64,000 bases of DNA, from assembly GCA_945875845.1 (NCBI GenBank), contig CAMCMB010000017.1, positions 1 to 64,000 of the forward strand. Direction: 5' to 3'. Under the pieces are notes generated by a model. The model was not told where the DNA came from, did not search any database, and saw only the letters and a list, made by a program, of their open reading frames with translations. Position numbers and translations under genes: made by a program. Position 1 is the first letter of the stretch, and every line of letters starts with the position of its first letter. This stretch comes from Pirellula staleyi DSM 6068 (lineage in GTDB: Bacteria > Planctomycetota > Planctomycetia > Pirellulales > Pirellulaceae). This document shows, piece after piece, positions 8,843 to 18,784 of this stretch.

Positions 8843-10849
8843 ATGGTCAAAGTCCTTTTTCGTGTGCTCAGCTGCGTGGTCCTCCTTATTTTGTTCGTCA
8901 AATCGTCCGCTCATCCCCTCTGCCTTGCGTCGGAGGTGACGAAAATCGAATCGTTCCGAGCCACCGCTGTGGACGGTCGCAAAGTCGAATGGGACAATTC
9001 TGCGTCGATCCATGTCTACTTTTTTCTTGGTACCGAATGCCCTGTCGCTCGATTGTACGCAAACCGCATTCAATCTTTGGCTGAAAAACTCAAGCCTCAA
9101 GGGGTTCGATTTATAGGACTCAGCAGTAATTCTCAAGATTCCGAATCAGATCTTCTCCAATTTGCGAAAGAGCTCGAAATCCAATTCCCGCTCATCCAAG
9201 ATCGGGGCCAATCGCTAGCTCGCTTCTTTCACGCCACCCGCACCGCCGAAGTGATCGTAGTCGATCGTTCGGGAACCATTCGGTATCGTGGCCGAGTCGA
9301 TGATCAATACGCGCCGGGAGTCAAACGTTCCGCTCCTACCTCGAACGAACTGACACTTGCCATCGACGAAATACTTGATCAAAAAACGGTTACCATCCCA
9401 ACAACGCCATCCGTTGGATGTTTGATTTCGTTCGAACGCTTGGAACAAAAAGATGCCCCTGTGACATTCACCAAAACGATCGCTCCCATTCTTTATCGGC
9501 ATTGCTTGGAATGCCATCGAACGGGTGAGATTGGGCCTTTTGACATTTCGGAGTATTCCGAACTACGCGGTTGGGCTGACATGATCGTTGAGGTGATCGA
9601 CCAAAAACGCATGCCGCCGTGGCATGCAAATCCAGAACATGGGGCATTCAAAAACGCACGCCACATGACCACCGCAGAGATCGACGCGATCAAGCAATGG
9701 GTTGCCGCTGGCACTCCCTACGGCAATGAGGACGAATTGCCGGAGATGCCGAAAAAGGTGGAAGGCTGGCGACTCGCCAAAGCACCTGACAAAGTCGTGG
9801 CGATGCGGGAACAACCCTATCTCGTTCCAGCCAATGGGACTGTCGACTATCAGTACTTCGTCGTCGATCCCAAACTAACCGAAGATTGTTGGGTTTCGGC
9901 AGCCCAAGTTATCCCAGGCAACGCTGCGATCGTCCACCATGCGATTGTTTTCATCCGCCCGCCGGAAGACCGGGACTTGAATGGCATCGGATGGTTGACC
10001 GCCTATGTTCCTGGTCAGCGCGCCACGCAATTCCCACCTGGATATGCGAGACGCGTGCCGGCTGGCTCCAAGCTCGTTTTTCAAATGCACTACACTCCGA
10101 ACGGGCGTGAGCAATTCGACCTTACGCAGTTAGGCATGAATTTTATCGATGCCACAGAGGTTACCGACGAAGTCTTTACGTTGGTCGGCATCGATCAAGA
10201 GTTTGAGATTCCGCCCAAATCGGCCAACCATCCGGTGCATGCGAGTGTCCCTTGGTTTCCAAAAGATGGCGAGTTGATCGCAATCATGCCTCACATGCAT
10301 TTGAGAGGCAAAGCATTTCAGCTTCGTTCGAAAGCGGGCAACAACGAGTCTATTCTGCTGGACGTGGCTCGCTACGATTTCAATTGGCAACACACTTACG
10401 AGTTAACTCAACCACTGCCGTTTCGAGACGTGACGGCCCTTGATTTTACAGCCACTTTTGACAACTCAACCGACAATCCATTTAATCCCAACCCGGATGA
10501 ATACGTGATGTGGGGTGATCAGACATGGGAGGAGATGGCCGTCGCCTTCTTCGAAGTGGCCCGACCGAGAAAGCGGAGTGCTACCGATGAGACCACCGGT
10601 GAGACGTCGGCCGACGCGGCTAGTAAAAGCGTGGCAAAGGCGAAGGACGACATGCCCAGCACTGCTCAGCTTGCCTTTGCGGACGCCTATCTGAAACGAT
10701 TCGATACCAACAAGGACTCGATGGTTTCTTTCCTGGAGGTACCACGGATTGTACAGGATTACTCTTTTTATCGAATGGATAAAGACGGCGACCGGTTGCT
10801 CACACGTGACGAATTGATCGCTGCGGCAAAGGGACGACGTGCAAGATAG
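8843..10849 (+). CDS. Secreted redoxin/haem-c/Cu-monooxygenase-like/EF-hand fusion
   Basis: A multidomain exported protein. After a hydrophobic leader (VLFRVLSCVVLLILFVKSSAHP) comes an AhpC/TSA-type thioredoxin fold (residues ~40-190; LGTECPVARLY carries one cysteine instead of a CxxC pair), a haem-binding segment CLECHRTGEIGPFDI, then a region like the C-terminal half of copper type II ascorbate-dependent monooxygenases (MPHMHLRGKAF, with likely copper histidines). The C-terminus has two canonical calcium loops, DTNKDSMVSFLE and DKDGDRLLTRDE. The leader starts cleanly at ATG 8843; TTG at 8822 is possible. It overlaps the RND gene by 11 bp, so the two are probably made together. Its substrate is unknown. 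Confidence 0.82.
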   Translation: MVKVLFRVLSCVVLLILFVKSSAHPLCLASEVTKIESFRATAVDGRKVEWDNSASIHVYFFLGTECPVARLYANRIQSLAEKLKPQGVRFIGLSSNSQDSESDLLQFAKELEIQFPLIQDRGQSLARFFHATRTAEVIVVDRSGTIRYRGRVDDQYAPGVKRSAPTSNELTLAIDEILDQKTVTIPTTPSVGCLISFERLEQKDAPVTFTKTIAPILYRHCLECHRTGEIGPFDISEYSELRGWADMIVEVIDQKRMPPWHANPEHGAFKNARHMTTAEIDAIKQWVAAGTPYGNEDELPEMPKKVEGWRLAKAPDKVVAMREQPYLVPANGTVDYQYFVVDPKLTEDCWVSAAQVIPGNAAIVHHAIVFIRPPEDRDLNGIGWLTAYVPGQRATQFPPGYARRVPAGSKLVFQMHYTPNGREQFDLTQLGMNFIDATEVTDEVFTLVGIDQEFEIPPKSANHPVHASVPWFPKDGELIAIMPHMHLRGKAFQLRSKAGNNESILLDVARYDFNWQHTYELTQPLPFRDVTALDFTATFDNSTDNPFNPNPDEYVMWGDQTWEEMAVAFFEVARPRKRSATDETTGETSADAASKSVAKAKDDMPSTAQLAFADAYLKRFDTNKDSMVSFLEVPRIVQDYSFYRMDKDGDRLLTRDELIAAAKGRRAR

Positions 10850-13223
10850 TTTGAATTGGAATCCGCCCATAACGGCCAGGATTTTCTCGTCGATCATTGA
10901 TTATCCCCGATCTTGTTTGGCGATCTTGTTCGTCCTAACGATGATCGCGCTAGGTGGCTATACTCGACCCACCTGGCCGACGGAGCTATGGAAATGGGGG
11001 GTCGGTTCGAGCGACGAATCCGTATCGATGGATGTAGACGAACCCAAACCGGGCGAGTCACGCGGTCCGAAACGGCGTTCGCGATCGAGCAACAACTCAA
11101 AAGCATCCCTTGGTCGAGCCGATGCGTTTCTCGTGGTTCAATCGCCGCAAATATTCACGGCGCAAGGTGCTACCGCCCTCAGGCATGTTATTGCGAGATT
11201 GGAATCGCTCGAAACGGTGGCGAGCATTCGCTCGCTTGACCAAGCTCCGCCGCTCAATATCTTTGGACTGCCTGAACCGATCCTGCCGCGTGGGCAAGCG
11301 TCCGAACAGCGGTTTGCGATGGCCAAGGAGCGGGCGATCAAGCATCCATTGGTGGTAGGCCAATTGCTTTCCCCCGATGCGGAAACGTTGCTCATTGAAA
11401 TTCAATTCGATTGGATCTTTGTCAATGAGGACGCGGACTGCACGACGCGACTGCTTGAGACCGCTCGCCAGGCTGCGGCGGAGCATCCCCAAGTGAAGAT
11501 GCAGATTGATTTGACCGGTCCGATTCCGTTTCGATTGATGCTTCTCCAGAATGAAAAGGCCAACGAATTGAAGTACCAGGTCATTGGGTATGGAATGATC
11601 CTTTTGATGGCCATGTTACTTTTCCGTGGCTTAAGTGTCGTATTGGTGGTAGCGTCTGCTCCCGTCATCGGTGTCTTTTGGACACTCGGATTCCTGCGTT
11701 ATTTTGGTTTGCAATACAACCCATTCAGCAGTGTGATCTTGCCTGTATTGTTAAGCCTGGTCGGATTTGCCGATGGCGTCCACATGATGGTGCATATTCG
11801 GGCTGAGCTCAACCAAGGGAGATCGCCGCGTGAAGCTTGCCGAAATACATTGCGGATGGTCGGACTCGCTTGCTTCCTGACATCGTTAACGACAGCGATT
11901 GGTATGGGCTCGTTGGTCGTTGCCCACCATTCGATCGTGCGTGAATTTGGCTGGTCTTGTGTACTCGGTGTGACGGCGACTTGGGTCTCGGTGATGCTCG
12001 TTATTCCGTTGATCTGTTGTACGCAATGGAGTCGTCGACTGGCCAAGGGGGCTGACCGAGGCTTCATTGATCAAAATTTAAATCGGATTGGCCCATTCAT
12101 TTCGAAGACCATTCGTCACTCACGTCTGATCAGCTATGTGGCGATTCTCATGCTGGTAGTGATGGGCGCCTGTGCGTTGACCTTGAAACCGGATGATCGC
12201 AAATCCAATGCATTGCCCAGTGGCAGCGATACTCAGCGCGCGTTGGCCCATTTGGACAAATCCATGGGCGGTCTCGACATGTGTGAAGTGCTGTTGTCGT
12301 GGAAAGATGGGACTCAGTCCGACGAACAAGTCGCAAGCCTCATCTCCCAGATCGATGCAATTTTAAGAAAAGAGCCATTGGTCGGCCATCCGCTTTCCTT
12401 GTGCCGATTAATCGAAGCTATGCCTGGTGAGGGTACGGCGGTCGAGAAGATTTCCATGGCGGAGTTGTTGCCGCCGCCACTCAAAAAAGCCTTGTATTCC
12501 GCGGAGGAAAAAACGGCGAAAATCGTGTTTCGTTGCCAAGACTTGGGAACAGCCGCGTACAAACCGACTTTCGAACGAATTGAAAATGCTTTTAAGAGTA
12601 TGGAGGCAGAAAACGGCGAGGCGATACGTATCACGATGTCAGGTGAACCGATATGGCGTTGGCGGGACCTTTTTCAGATCGTGACGGACTTGGTGGCAAG
12701 TCTGGGATCTGCGGCACTTGTGATTTTTGCGGTAATGGGAATTGCCTACCGTTCCTTGCGACTTGGGCTGATTTCGATCATTCCGAATCTCATACCCCTT
12801 GCAGCGTCGGCATCTTGGATGGCCATCACAGGGCAACCGCTTGAGATCGTCGGGGTGTGCGCTTTTACCGTATGTCTGGGAATTGCCGTGGATGACACGA
12901 TCCATTTCCTGTCGCGTTATCGGGAGGAGCTTCGCCTCACGACGGATCACCATTTAGCCATCGAGAGAGCCTTTCAAGGTGTGGGCACGGGGATGATCAT
13001 GACCACGGTTGTTTTGGTAGCTGGGTTCAGTTCGGTGCTGACGAGCGACACCCGCGACCATCGGATTTTTGCGTCTTTAGGGATTATCACCTTGGTTTCC
13101 GCGTTAGTATGCGATTTGTTCATGTTGCCCGCGTTGTTGGCGCATTTCGATCGCCCCAAGAAAAACGACTTCGCTGTCGATTTAATGAAGTCGTTATTGG
13201 GTAAGGGCGGAAAGTCCAAATAG
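10839..13223 (+). CDS. RND/MMPL family transporter
   Basis: A 794-residue RND-superfamily (MMPL/hopanoid-type) membrane protein with the usual duplicated layout: one membrane helix, a large periplasmic loop, then a block of helices containing GFADGVHMMVHI in the first half and the equivalent GIAVDDTIHFLSRY in the second. These GxxxD segments belong to the proton-relay helix of the family. It is likely a lipid, hopanoid or drug exporter; the cargo cannot be read from sequence. Start is GTG at 10839, inside the preceding gene, which indicates translational coupling. The last 12 or so codons (LMKSLLGKGGKSK) are encoded by part of a dispersed intergenic repeat. Confidence 0.88.
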   Translation: MQDSLNWNPPITARIFSSIIDYPRSCLAILFVLTMIALGGYTRPTWPTELWKWGVGSSDESVSMDVDEPKPGESRGPKRRSRSSNNSKASLGRADAFLVVQSPQIFTAQGATALRHVIARLESLETVASIRSLDQAPPLNIFGLPEPILPRGQASEQRFAMAKERAIKHPLVVGQLLSPDAETLLIEIQFDWIFVNEDADCTTRLLETARQAAAEHPQVKMQIDLTGPIPFRLMLLQNEKANELKYQVIGYGMILLMAMLLFRGLSVVLVVASAPVIGVFWTLGFLRYFGLQYNPFSSVILPVLLSLVGFADGVHMMVHIRAELNQGRSPREACRNTLRMVGLACFLTSLTTAIGMGSLVVAHHSIVREFGWSCVLGVTATWVSVMLVIPLICCTQWSRRLAKGADRGFIDQNLNRIGPFISKTIRHSRLISYVAILMLVVMGACALTLKPDDRKSNALPSGSDTQRALAHLDKSMGGLDMCEVLLSWKDGTQSDEQVASLISQIDAILRKEPLVGHPLSLCRLIEAMPGEGTAVEKISMAELLPPPLKKALYSAEEKTAKIVFRCQDLGTAAYKPTFERIENAFKSMEAENGEAIRITMSGEPIWRWRDLFQIVTDLVASLGSAALVIFAVMGIAYRSLRLGLISIIPNLIPLAASASWMAITGQPLEIVGVCAFTVCLGIAVDDTIHFLSRYREELRLTTDHHLAIERAFQGVGTGMIMTTVVLVAGFSSVLTSDTRDHRIFASLGIITLVSALVCDLFMLPALLAHFDRPKKNDFAVDLMKSLLGKGGKSK

Positions 13224-13376
13224 AGCCCAGTTTCGTCACGAATATGCCTTTCTATGAGCTTTAGCGAGCGTTTGTTATGGTCCAGATGGCCTTCGGTGTT
13301 GTTGGTTACCGCTCGTTGTGGTAGCCTCAAGGGCAGGAGTTTGTTTGTTTGTTCTCGAAAGCGGATTTTTGAGGCT

Positions 13377-13796
13377 ATGAGGTTTCGTTCCAAAGGTATT
13401 CTTGATCGATTAGCGTTGCGAGCTTTGCTCTTCGCGATCTGCGTTTCGATTGCCTTTGGTAGCGTCGCACACGTCCTACTTCCCTCGCTGTCGCTTGCTC
13501 GCGATGCAGTGGCAAACGAGGTTTCACCTAAGCATCCATTTTCGGTCCCGGAGGAGGAAACACCATCGGAAACACCGGAGACAAGTGAACCGATCAAAGA
13601 AAGCGAAGTATTCTCTTTCTCCCAGCGACGAAAGAGACACAAGGCGGCCAGGCATCAAATGCGTTGGGCCCATCTGGACCGTTTCTCTAGCTGGTACGTG
13701 CCATCAGCACAGGTTTTGCTGGTCGGTAGTCAAACGCCCTCTTTGCAGTTTGAGAACTGCTATCGCAACGGTTGCGGTGCGCATTTGCGCTGTTGA
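13377..13796 (+). CDS. Small secreted planctomycete protein, unrecognised
   Basis: A product of about 139 residues from ATG 13377, starting MRFRSKGILDRLALRALLFAICVSIAFGSVAHV, a clear signal peptide. A Pro/Glu/Thr-rich spacer (VPEEETPSETPETSEPI) follows, then a compact end with SWYVPSAQVLLVGSQTPSLQ and two late cysteines in NGCGAHLRC. I cannot assign a family. An upstream in-frame ATG at 13254 exists, but its 41 extra residues look non-coding and would bury the leader. It is a single gene between the RND gene and the SulP cluster; 13797-14043 holds no supported gene. Confidence 0.55.
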   Translation: MRFRSKGILDRLALRALLFAICVSIAFGSVAHVLLPSLSLARDAVANEVSPKHPFSVPEEETPSETPETSEPIKESEVFSFSQRRKRHKAARHQMRWAHLDRFSSWYVPSAQVLLVGSQTPSLQFENCYRNGCGAHLRC

Positions 13797-14043
13797 GATT
13801 AACTCGCTGTTGCATTTCGAGTTAGTGCAATCGCCATTTTTCAGTCGTCGGTTGATAGTCGGTTTCCGAAAAGCATCGATGGCATCTGCAGAGAGTCCTT
13901 GGAGGGAGACAGAGTTGCATTTCACCTCCAGATCCGCTCTCGCAATCAAACCGTCGCAAGTCCGGCTGCTGTTGGCAGCGTTCGCGACAGCCGATTGATC
14001 GCTTCGTGGCTCAAATATCCTAACATTAAAGGCTCGATTCCAC

Positions 14044-15402
14044 ATGAATATAATTTGGCAACGTTTTTTGCGCTTCAATAAATTCTTCGACGAACGATTC
14101 GAAGACCTGAACCGCGAAAACTGGAAGGTAACAGTCTATCGCGATTTTAGCGCTGGACTGATCGTTGCATTGACTGCTATTCCTATGGCAATGGGGTTTG
14201 CCATTGCTTCTGGACTTAGACCTGAGCAGGGAATTATCGCTGGTGCATTGGCTTGTATCGTAGGCAGGACTTTTGGCGGATCTAAGTATCAGGTGTATGG
14301 CCCAACGGCGGCGTTCATTCCAGTCATTGCTGGGTTAATGGCGAAGTATGGTGAGGCTGGGAGCGGGACTTTCGATCAAGGGCACGGCTTTCTCGTGCTG
14401 GTCAGCCTCATCGCTGGTGTCGTGCTGATGATCATGGGACTGCTGGGGTTAGGCAAGTATGCCAAGTTGGTTCCCGATTCAATCGTTGTCGGCTTTACCG
14501 TTGGAATTGCCATCGTGATTGCGATGTCGAATTTTGGTGAAGCGGTAGGAGTGCAACTCCCCTTGAAGGGCGGATTGTTCGAGAAGGTCAGTAGTCTGAT
14601 CAGCCAAGCCCAGAGCTTTAATTACTATGCACTGTTCATAGCGTTGCTGACTTTGGTGTTGACTCGCGTTTTGCTGAAAATTTCGATTTTCATGCCGGCG
14701 CCCTTGATCGCATTGGCGGTGGGTACTGTACTCGGAGTCTTTGTGTTTAAGGGACAAGGTGTGCTGCTGATCAAGGATCGCTATCCCGAGGGGATTCCCA
14801 CCGACTTTTTTGTGATCACCCCACCCTATTTCCCAGGCTGGACCGCTTCGGTGTTGTTTGACATTGCCTACTTTGCCTTCGCTATTGTCTTTGTGTCGGC
14901 CGTGGAAAGCGTGCTGTGTTCTACGATGGCCGATCGCTTGGCTGACAATCGCAAAACCAAATTCAATGCCGAAAAAGAGCTCTGGGGGCAAGGCATCGTG
15001 CAAGTAATCACTCCGCTCATCAATGGTTTTCCATGCACAGGTGCCTTGGCTCGGACAGCGACTAGTATTAAAGCGGGCGCGGTCACACCATTGGCGGGCT
15101 ATTTCAAGGGTGTGTTGAAGTTACTAATTGTCCTGTTTCTCGCTAGTTACTTAGAATATGTACCGATGGCTTGTATCGCAGGGATTTTACTTTGGGTTGC
15201 CACCAACATGGTCAAGCCTAAGGAAATCAAGGAAGTGTGGAAGCATAATAAGTTCCATGCGAGCCTGATGGTCTATACAGCCGTTATGGTCCCATTCACG
15301 GACTTCTTGACCGGAGTTCTGTCAGCGCTAATCATCTATGCGGTTCTCGTGAAGTTCCTCGACAAACCAACAGCACCTACAAGCGTTGATCCTGTCGTGT
15401 AG
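14044..15402 (+). CDS. SulP family anion (probably bicarbonate) transporter
   Basis: A 452-residue SulP-family permease with 10-14 predicted membrane helices and the family signature segments GLIVALTAIPMAMGFAIASG near the N-terminus and YQVYGPTAAFIPVIAGL near residue 90. It stops soon after the last helix and lacks the C-terminal STAS domain usual in SulP proteins. Compact SulP proteins of this kind include the cyanobacterial sodium/bicarbonate symporter BicA. A bicarbonate role here is inferred from the carbonic anhydrase fused to the second SulP gene 1 kb downstream. Sulfate or another anion cannot be excluded. Confidence 0.85.
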   Translation: MNIIWQRFLRFNKFFDERFEDLNRENWKVTVYRDFSAGLIVALTAIPMAMGFAIASGLRPEQGIIAGALACIVGRTFGGSKYQVYGPTAAFIPVIAGLMAKYGEAGSGTFDQGHGFLVLVSLIAGVVLMIMGLLGLGKYAKLVPDSIVVGFTVGIAIVIAMSNFGEAVGVQLPLKGGLFEKVSSLISQAQSFNYYALFIALLTLVLTRVLLKISIFMPAPLIALAVGTVLGVFVFKGQGVLLIKDRYPEGIPTDFFVITPPYFPGWTASVLFDIAYFAFAIVFVSAVESVLCSTMADRLADNRKTKFNAEKELWGQGIVQVITPLINGFPCTGALARTATSIKAGAVTPLAGYFKGVLKLLIVLFLASYLEYVPMACIAGILLWVATNMVKPKEIKEVWKHNKFHASLMVYTAVMVPFTDFLTGVLSALIIYAVLVKFLDKPTAPTSVDPVV

Positions 15403-15439
15403 TACGTAATAAAACAAGTAACACTAAAAAGGATAAATC

Positions 15440-16345
15440 ATGCATCGCAACCAGCGCACTTTGATTGCCATTTCGGGATCAATCGTCGATCGCAACCTTG
15501 TGGAATATGCGGCTCGGCTTGCGGAACTTGAATTCGCCAGGCACTATCATCTGGTTCATGTTCGTACTGCATCCCGAGCGGGGGACATGGCTCGACAGAA
15601 GCAGGAGCTTTTGGAATATATGGAGGAGTTGCTCAATAATCATTTCAAGTGCGATCGGTCAAAAATCTCAGCCAGTTGTCATGTTATGGAAGGAGACCGA
15701 TTGGACAAGCTAATCGAATTCAGTGTCGATCAACGCTGCGATTTAACGATACTAGGGCATCGCACCGAACAAACCGGGGAACGACGAATGGCGAGGCGTT
15801 TAGCATTGGTTGGTCCCGGCTCGGTGTTGATGCTGCCGGAATTAGCATCACCGACGATTTCCAACGTTATGGCACCGGTTGACTTCTCGGAACATTCCGC
15901 GGACAGTGCACAAGTTGCAGCGTCGATTGCCAAGGCTGCCGGATTAACGGAGTGCATCCTGACCCACATTTATTCCGACACATCTTCCATCCGCTTTGAC
16001 GAACACAAAATAGAACTCGAACGAGATGAACGCAACCATTTCTCCGAGTTCATATCTAAGCTTGATAATCATGGTGTCAAGCTGACGCCGTACTTGCTGG
16101 AAGGCAACAAAATTGCTGAGAGCATTGTCTATGCGGCCAAGGAGCACAAGAGTGACCTGATCGTTGTCAACACGCGTGGACGGAGTACAGCCGCGTCTAT
16201 TCTCCTCGGAAGCGTTGCCAGCCAAGTGCTAATTCAGTCTCCAGTGGCCGTTTTAGCGGTCAAACATTTTGGCTCGATGTTGAACCTTTTTCAAGTGCTG
16301 CGAGAAAACCAGTTTTGGACAAGTCGTGGTCCAAAGACTAATTAA
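15440..16345 (+). CDS. Universal stress protein, tandem Usp domains
   Basis: A 301-residue cytoplasmic protein made of two UspA-like domains. The first opens with RTLIAISGSIVDRNLVEYAARL and the second with SNVMAPVDFSEHSADSAQVAA. The second keeps the late nucleotide-binding pattern NTRGRSTAASILLGSVASQVL, so it may bind ATP; the first (HRTEQTGERRMARRLALVGPGSVLM) is degenerate. It starts with ATG 37 bp after the SulP gene, behind an AAAAAGGA ribosome site. Its position between two SulP genes suggests regulation of anion transport, as Usp proteins often neighbour or fuse to transporters. Confidence 0.88.
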   Translation: MHRNQRTLIAISGSIVDRNLVEYAARLAELEFARHYHLVHVRTASRAGDMARQKQELLEYMEELLNNHFKCDRSKISASCHVMEGDRLDKLIEFSVDQRCDLTILGHRTEQTGERRMARRLALVGPGSVLMLPELASPTISNVMAPVDFSEHSADSAQVAASIAKAAGLTECILTHIYSDTSSIRFDEHKIELERDERNHFSEFISKLDNHGVKLTPYLLEGNKIAESIVYAAKEHKSDLIVVNTRGRSTAASILLGSVASQVLIQSPVAVLAVKHFGSMLNLFQVLRENQFWTSRGPKTN

Positions 16346-16450
16346 TTTCGGTTGTCGGTTTGCTGAGTTCTTCAGCCCTTGCCTGTAATTGCTAAAGTTG
16401 AGCGAGCGGGATCAACCCGCACACACTCTTTCGATAATCTGAAAGTTTTT

Positions 16451-18784
16451 ATGAAATCCGAAAATCCAACACAATTGGCCGATGACCAGGCAGCATTCGA
16501 CACTGCGTTACGGCCAGACGCGACGCTTCCACTCACAACGGGGGTGTTAACTGAATTGGGTGCAGCGTTTGTGGTTGCCTGTGTAGCCATACCGATGGGC
16601 ATGGGCATCGCTGCAATTTCTGGGGCACCACCGATGGCAGGTATTCTTGCCGGAATTATCGGTGGTTTGGTGGTAGGCTTGCTGAGCGGCTCTCCGACGA
16701 GCATTTCAGGACCGTCGGCAGGTCTGACTTTGGCGATTGCATCGCTCATGGGCATGATGAATTCGTTCGAGACATTCCTGTTAGCAGTTACTATTGCGGG
16801 TCTGATGCAAATTGTCTTTGGACTTCTAAGACTGGGTTGGCTAGCAAGCTTTTTCCCGACTAGCGTTCTCGATGCTCTGCTGGCGGCAATCGGCATCATT
16901 CTAATTCTCAAACAGGTCCCTCACCTCCTGGGACACGACACCGACCCTGAAGGTGACATGGCTTTCCTGCAGCCTGATCGGCGCACGACGTTCACCGAGT
17001 TGACATCACTCTTCGAAGGCGACGTCCATTTAGGAGCGGCAACCGTCGGACTCTTAACTCTGGTTGTCATAATCGGCTTGCAGTATTGGAGCCGGTCGAA
17101 GAAGCTCCAGTTGCCTGCGGTGTTGATTGGCGTGTTCGTCGGCTTGCTCTCTAGTTTCGTAATCACGCGGCTTGGTCCATCATGGCTCATCGATGGCAAG
17201 CACTTGATTTCATTGCCAGTCTGGGACAGCGAGTTAGGCTGGCACTCTATGCTTCGCTTTCCCGACTGGATGCAATGGGACAACCCAATCGTTTACTTTG
17301 CGGCAGGTGCGATCGCCGTTGTTTCGTCGCTAGAGACTCTGTTGAATCTCTCTGCGACCGATCGTATCGATCAGTCGGACCGTCCGAGTCCTCCCAATCG
17401 CGAGTTGATTGCGGTGGGAATAGGCAATACGCTGTGCGGCTTAATCGGAGGGATTCCTATGAGCGCTGCGATCGAGCGTAGCGCGGTTTGTTTGCAAGCT
17501 GGCTCGCGAACGAAACTGTGCTCGATTCTATATGGGGTGGTGTTGCTGGTTGCTGTCCTGATGCTTCCGCTTGTATTCAACGCCATCCCAATATCGGTAT
17601 TGGCAGCCGTCTTGATCGTAACTGGCGCCTGGTTGGCTCGGCCCGCAGTCTTTATTCGCATTTGGGAAGGTGGAAGATATCAACTGGTTCCCTTCCTCGT
17701 CACGATCGGGGCGATCCTGCTAACCGAACTATTGATTGGAGTCTTAGTGGGTTTGGTTTTCGCGATTGGCTTTATTCTCAATAGCAATCTGCGTCGTCCA
17801 TTGCGACAGGTGATGGAGAAGCACGCGGGTGGGGATGTATTGCACATCGAATTGGCGGAACAAGTAAGTTTTTTGAACCGACCAGTGATTGAACGCGCGC
17901 TTCGTGAGGCTACACCCGGGACTCAAATTCTTTTGGACGCGAGCAACTCCGACTATATCGATCCCGATATATTAGCGTTGATCCGCGATTTCGTGAAGAA
18001 GTCTTCCATTCGCAACGTCAGCGTCAGCTTGAAGGGCTTTCGCGAAAAGTACGCCATCGATAACTCCATTCAGTTTGTTGACTACACCAGTCGCGAGATC
18101 CAGGAGAAGATGACTTCCCAGGAGGCACTCAAAATCCTGCAAGATGGCAATGAGCGATTTTGTACAAACCGTCGGTTGTCGCGAGACCTGGGACGTCAAG
18201 TGCAAGCCACTTCCGCCGGGCAGCACCCCTTTGCTGCGATTCTCAGTTGCATTGACTCACGCGCGCCGGTCGAGACCATTCTTGATTTGGGAGTGGGGGA
18301 CGCATTTACCGCCCGCGTAGCTGGCCACGTCGTTAGCCGAAAAGTATTGGGCAGTCTTGAGTATGCGACCGCCGTGGTCGGTTCAAAACTGCTCGTGGTA
18401 TTAGGTCACACCAAATGCGGTGCCGTGTATGCCGCCGTGAAACTGGCCGACGCCGGTCAGACAGGTGCAGAGGCTACGGGCTGTCAACATCTCGATTCGA
18501 TCTTAGAGGAAATTCGCCCCTCTATCGACTTGCCCAAGTTAAAACGAATCGATGAGTCCAATGAGTCCGCTCGCAACGCATTTGCCGAAGAGGTAGCCCG
18601 CCGCAATGTTGTCCAGACCGTTCGGAATATCGTCGAGATGAGCCAGACGATAAGAAAATTGGTTGACGAGGGTAGATTAGTCGTTGTTGGAGCAATCTAC
18701 GACGTCACCTCGGGTAAAGTCGAGTTCCTGATCAACGACGCTGTCGGTTTGTCAAAGGTTGCAACCCTTGTTGTGGATAGCTAA
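16451..18784 (+). CDS. SulP-STAS-carbonic anhydrase fusion (bicarbonate transporter)
   Basis: About 777 residues. The N-terminal ~440 form a SulP permease (AAFVVACVAIPMGMGIAAISG; SISGPSAGLTLAIASL). A STAS-like domain follows (HIELAEQVSFLNRPVIERAL; ILLDASNSDYIDPD), then a complete beta-carbonic anhydrase of about 200 residues. The anhydrase keeps the zinc site: Cys-Asp-Arg in LSCIDSRAPVE and His/Cys in LGHTKCGAVYAAV. SulP-anhydrase fusions are a known family proposed to couple bicarbonate transport with CO2/HCO3- interconversion. ATG 16451 fits the start of the family better than TTG 16379. It is probably cotranscribed with the two genes before it. Confidence 0.9.
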   Translation: MKSENPTQLADDQAAFDTALRPDATLPLTTGVLTELGAAFVVACVAIPMGMGIAAISGAPPMAGILAGIIGGLVVGLLSGSPTSISGPSAGLTLAIASLMGMMNSFETFLLAVTIAGLMQIVFGLLRLGWLASFFPTSVLDALLAAIGIILILKQVPHLLGHDTDPEGDMAFLQPDRRTTFTELTSLFEGDVHLGAATVGLLTLVVIIGLQYWSRSKKLQLPAVLIGVFVGLLSSFVITRLGPSWLIDGKHLISLPVWDSELGWHSMLRFPDWMQWDNPIVYFAAGAIAVVSSLETLLNLSATDRIDQSDRPSPPNRELIAVGIGNTLCGLIGGIPMSAAIERSAVCLQAGSRTKLCSILYGVVLLVAVLMLPLVFNAIPISVLAAVLIVTGAWLARPAVFIRIWEGGRYQLVPFLVTIGAILLTELLIGVLVGLVFAIGFILNSNLRRPLRQVMEKHAGGDVLHIELAEQVSFLNRPVIERALREATPGTQILLDASNSDYIDPDILALIRDFVKKSSIRNVSVSLKGFREKYAIDNSIQFVDYTSREIQEKMTSQEALKILQDGNERFCTNRRLSRDLGRQVQATSAGQHPFAAILSCIDSRAPVETILDLGVGDAFTARVAGHVVSRKVLGSLEYATAVVGSKLLVVLGHTKCGAVYAAVKLADAGQTGAEATGCQHLDSILEEIRPSIDLPKLKRIDESNESARNAFAEEVARRNVVQTVRNIVEMSQTIRKLVDEGRLVVVGAIYDVTSGKVEFLINDAVGLSKVATLVVDS

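Noticed and set aside
13254-13376. Upstream ATG for the small secreted protein.
   Set aside because: The 41 added residues have no signal-peptide logic and would place the clear leader in the middle of the protein.
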